This document shows, one piece after another, positions 14,441-16,451 of a DNA stretch of 16,451 bases (positions within the stretch are counted from its first letter, which is position 1; every line of letters starts with the position of its first letter). The notes beneath the pieces are model-generated. The model did not search any database and was not told the origin of the DNA. It saw nothing but the letters and a program-made list of their open reading frames with translations. A program made the translations under genes and the position numbers. The stretch comes from an uncultured Clostridia bacterium (lineage in GTDB: Bacteria > Bacillota > Clostridia > Christensenellales > Borkfalkiaceae), in NCBI GenBank assembly GCA_905235815.1, contig CAJOMT010000055.1, forward strand, positions 1 through 16,451. The letters run 5' to 3'.

Positions 14441-14638
14441 CTAATATAGGTTAAAAATATATTTTATCGAATCAAAAAGTTCTGAAATCATTCCGATAAC
14501 AAGCGTTAAAACAATTATTAAACCGGCAAGACTGACGAGCGTAGCAATGTCGTCGCGATCGGCTTTTTTAAGAATTTGACATATTACGGTAATAAGTATT
14601 CCTATCGCCGCAATTTTAAATATTATATCGATACTCAT
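14441..14638 (-). CDS. spoIIIAC: Stage III sporulation protein AC
   Basis: This is a 65-residue protein with two membrane segments (4-22 and 33-52) and a short loop QILKKADRDDIATLVSLAG (21-39) that is highly conserved in SpoIIIAC. I take ATG 14636-14638, which gives the family length of about 65-68 and overlaps the spoIIIAB stop by four bases. A longer frame to 14731 would add 31 residues unlike the family, inside spoIIIAB. Confidence 0.93.
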   Translation of the reverse strand: MSIDIIFKIAAIGILITVICQILKKADRDDIATLVSLAGLIIVLTLVIGMISELFDSIKYIFNLY

Positions 14639-15111
14639 ATTATTATAATAAACACCGTTACCCCGAGAATAAATCCCAATCTCGTCCCAAGTGACGAATA
14701 TTTTTGAGATTCTATTTTTAATTCCGAACACCTTTCGGCGAATTCTTCACGCTTTAATAAAAGAAAATCGTACTCGGAAACAGACGACGACTTACCTATT
14801 TTAATAAAATAGCCGTCTATCTCCTCTTTATCTTTATCATCTAAATAATCCGGTAAAGTCGGCAAATTGCTTCCCGATTCCATTGCAAGTTTATATTCGT
14901 GTATGAAAACGTCAAAGTCTTTATTTCCGAAGTCATCACCTAAGACGTCTAATATTCCGTTCTTTTTGAATTTTACGTCCCTTAATAATGCGGAATTGAA
15001 GTCGCATAATGCTTTTAAAAACGAATATCGCTTGCAGTACTTATCGGTATATTTTTTCCCGATAAAAGTTGACAGAGCCGTTACGGATATTCCGATTATT
15101 ATCCTTAGCAT
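14635..15111 (-). CDS. spoIIIAB: Stage III sporulation protein AB
   Basis: The protein has 158 residues with hydrophobic segments at both ends (about 2-17 and 142-158) and a mostly helical charged middle. This layout and size fit SpoIIIAB, which has a helical-bundle domain like type II secretion protein GspF and is thought to couple the SpoIIIAA ATPase to the membrane complex. The ATG overlaps the spoIIIAA end by seven bases. Sequence motifs are weak, so the call leans on operon order. Confidence 0.88.
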   Translation of the reverse strand: MLRIIIGISVTALSTFIGKKYTDKYCKRYSFLKALCDFNSALLRDVKFKKNGILDVLGDDFGNKDFDVFIHEYKLAMESGSNLPTLPDYLDDKDKEEIDGYFIKIGKSSSVSEYDFLLLKREEFAERCSELKIESQKYSSLGTRLGFILGVTVFIIII

Positions 15112-15962
15112 ATCGGCTCTAATTTTTCGTTATACACTTTTCTTATGTTAAATCTATCTATTTCAATGACGTAATCAAATATAAAACATTTCAAAATTGC
15201 CGATATTTCTTGCTTTTTTAAAACGTTTTTCAAATTATCCGAGTGCACTGACGATATAACTTTTACGCCCGACGCCGACGCGAAAAGCACAGAATTAGCG
15301 TCATCGCCGCTCATTAGTTCATCGCAAACTATAACCTTAGGATTTAAAGTCCTCACCCCAACTTTAAAACCGTAATCTTTATTTGCAAATCGGAGCACGT
15401 CTGCATTTTCTCCGAGATAAAATTTTCCACCGCCTGAAAGTTCGTCTCGCTCGTCTATATATAAAACGCCAAGCCCTAATTTGTCTGAGTATAGCCTGCC
15501 GAGATCTCGTATAAAAGTGGTCTTGCCTTGCGACGGCGGCGAAATAACAAGACAACTTTTCGGTGAAGTTTTGACGTATTTATCAAAGAATTTCTCTGCG
15601 CAGCCTATTATATTTTTCGGAAATCTTACACAAAGCGACGTAATATTTTTAATCGCAGTTACTTCTCCGCCATTGAGAACACATTCTCCGCAAATGCCCA
15701 CTCTTTCTCCTTCCGATGAGGTAATAAAGCCGCTTTTAATTTGATCTTCGACGGTAAAATATGCAAAATTACAAAGTCTCATAAAGCATTTTTCTATTTC
15801 TTCCACGCTCATTTCAATAGGAAGTTTTTTGACCGATTCGATTCCGTTTTCGCTCGAATAGACCTGAATTTTTTCTCCTGCCCTTATTCGTACTTCACAC
15901 AGATTGTCGCCGCATAGAGATATTATTTCGTCTTGAACGTTTTTGGGAAGAAACTTCAACAT
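15105..15962 (-). CDS. spoIIIAA: Stage III sporulation protein AA (AAA/secretion-type ATPase)
   Basis: This 285-residue cytoplasmic ATPase is similar to type II/IV secretion and pilus motors and is proposed to power the mother-cell-to-forespore channel. Visible features are an N-terminal region with FAYFTVEDQIKSGFI (66-80) and RVGICGE (87-93), a P-loop SPPSQGKTT (141-149), YIDERDE (168-174), Walker B VIVCDE (210-215) and SSVHSD (237-242). The P-loop starts with Ser where relatives usually have Gly; GKTT is intact. The size is slightly under the 307 of B. subtilis. AAAGGA (15969-15974) lies before ATG 15960-15962. It is the first gene of the operon, following a terminator. Confidence 0.94.
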   Translation of the reverse strand: MLKFLPKNVQDEIISLCGDNLCEVRIRAGEKIQVYSSENGIESVKKLPIEMSVEEIEKCFMRLCNFAYFTVEDQIKSGFITSSEGERVGICGECVLNGGEVTAIKNITSLCVRFPKNIIGCAEKFFDKYVKTSPKSCLVISPPSQGKTTFIRDLGRLYSDKLGLGVLYIDERDELSGGGKFYLGENADVLRFANKDYGFKVGVRTLNPKVIVCDELMSGDDANSVLFASASGVKVISSVHSDNLKNVLKKQEISAILKCFIFDYVIEIDRFNIRKVYNEKLEPIC

Positions 15963-15980
15963 AACTTGTCCTTTGCTATA

Positions 15981-16007
15981 ATTCTATGCTCTATTTAATA
16001 AATTAGA
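15981..16007 (-). promoter_or_regulatory. Candidate sigma-E-like promoter of the spoIIIA operon
   Basis: On the minus strand TCTAATT (16001-16007), 12 bases, then CATAGAAT (15981-15988) resemble the sigma-E elements KMATATT and CATACAHT with 5 of 7 and 7 of 8 matches, but spacing is short (13-15 expected). The operon is sigma-E controlled in B. subtilis. The start would be near 15974, leaving a very short leader. The region is only about 45 bases long, so the promoter must be here or upstream of the terminator. Confidence 0.4.
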
Positions 16008-16009
16008 AC

Positions 16010-16040
16010 AAAAAAAAGACTATCGCTTAATGCGACAGTC
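16010..16040 (-). terminator. Intrinsic terminator after trmB
   Basis: GACTATCGC (16018-16026) and GCGACAGTC (16032-16040) form a 9-base stem with one mismatch (a G-U pair in RNA) around a 5-base loop. On the minus strand the stem is followed by eight T's (complement of 16010-16017). This is a classic strong terminator separating trmB from the spoIIIA operon. Confidence 0.92.
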
Positions 16041-16069
16041 CCTTATGTAATATTATAAGTTTGGTTATA

Positions 16070-16451
16070 TTATAAATATGCTTCAACTCTGTATATCGGT
16101 TGCCCTTTTGCGGCAAATATTTTTTCGTAATCGGTTTCTATATTCTCTTTAAAATCAGAGTTATGTAAATCAAGCGAAACGTTTCGTATTTTAAATCCGT
16201 TTTGCGAAAATGATTCAAGTGAAAATTCAAAAAATTTCATATTGTCCGTCTTTAAACATATATCGCCGTTTTGGGTAAGCAGATATTTATATAATTCCAG
16301 ATATCTCTCATACGTCAATCTGCGATTTTTATACGTATTTTTCGGATATGGGCAAGAAAAATTCAAAAATATTCTCTCTATCGAGTGTTTTGGTATATAA
16401 TACTTCAAATTTTCAACGCCGCAATTTAAAAACATACAGTTATCCGGATCG
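16070..16451 (-). CDS. trmB: tRNA (guanine-N7-)-methyltransferase TrmB, C-terminal part
   Basis: The frame enters from the right edge and stays open to TAA at 16070-16072, about 126 codons. The Met codon at 16433-16435 is probably internal, since the upstream in-frame residues DPDNC continue the family pattern. TrmB methylates G46 in tRNA variable loops using AdoMet. Visible motifs are IERIFLNFSCPYPK, the NRRLT segment, CLKTDN and the C-terminal TDYEKIFAAKGQPIYRVEA, which closely matches the family end. In most homologues the first motif reads DPWPK after LNFS; here Asp is Cys and Trp is Tyr. About the first 85 residues, with the AdoMet-binding motif I, lie outside the window. Confidence 0.9.
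   Translation of the reverse strand, partial: DPDNCMFLNCGVENLKYYIPKHSIERIFLNFSCPYPKNTYKNRRLTYERYLELYKYLLTQNGDICLKTDNMKFFEFSLESFSQNGFKIRNVSLDLHNSDFKENIETDYEKIFAAKGQPIYRVEAYL

Noticed and set aside
14639..14731. Longer spoIIIAC start at 14731
   Set aside because: Adds 31 residues inside spoIIIAB; SpoIIIAC is about 65-68 residues and starts at MSIDIIFKIA.
16042..16059. dif-like palindrome CTTAT-N8-ATAAG after trmB
   Set aside because: Arms are only five bases and do not match the Bacillota dif consensus; likely chance in AT-rich sequence.

Overview
The window is chromosomal DNA from an AT-rich, endospore-forming member of the Bacillota, most likely an anaerobic Clostridia lineage. The evidence is a complete spoIIIAA-AH operon plus spoIVB, spoIIM and a sporulation-type dacF, all embedded in the conserved Bacillota neighbourhood asp23(yqhY)-nusB-folD-tlyA-nadK-recN. 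No species can be named from the sequence alone. I see no rRNA, tRNA, CRISPR array, insertion sequence or prophage.

Left edge (1-3462): a PadR-type repressor gene with a very acidic C-terminal tail runs leftward off the window. It is divergent from a rightward pair, a XerC/XerD-type tyrosine recombinase and the ribosome-associated GTPase HflX. The 292-base gap between them holds two near-perfect sigma-A promoters pointing away from each other. It also holds an inverted repeat over the padR -10/start region, an AT-rich palindrome midway between the promoters, and a 34-base palindrome at the start of the recombinase leader.

Middle (3431-6409), all leftward: spoIVB (intermembrane signalling protease), spoIIM (engulfment) and dacF (D,D-carboxypeptidase). 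dacF converges on hflX, and the two coding ends overlap by 32 bases. recN is closed by a strong terminator, so spoIVB probably starts a new transcript; sporulation-sigma-like promoter candidates lie before spoIVB and spoIIM. spo0A, which usually follows spoIVB, is not here.

Housekeeping block (6410-11360), leftward: asp23-nusB-folD-tlyA-nadK-recN. It reads from an extended -10 sigma-A promoter before asp23, with 4-base ATGA overlaps or 1-base gaps through folD-tlyA-nadK-recN. The block is compact: xseA, xseB, ispA, dxs and argR/ahrC, common here in relatives, are absent.

Right part (11473-16451), leftward: spoIIIAA to spoIIIAH, tightly coupled. This operon encodes the mother-cell half of the SpoIIIA-SpoIIQ channel between mother cell and forespore. 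A strong intrinsic terminator separates it from the C-terminal part of trmB, which is cut by the window edge.

Together the sporulation genes cover engulfment (SpoIIM), the feeding-tube channel (SpoIIIA), the signal that triggers late mother-cell transcription (SpoIVB) and spore-wall peptidoglycan trimming (DacF). I found no clearly new multi-gene system. The most unusual material is the left regulatory region and the acidic PadR protein.
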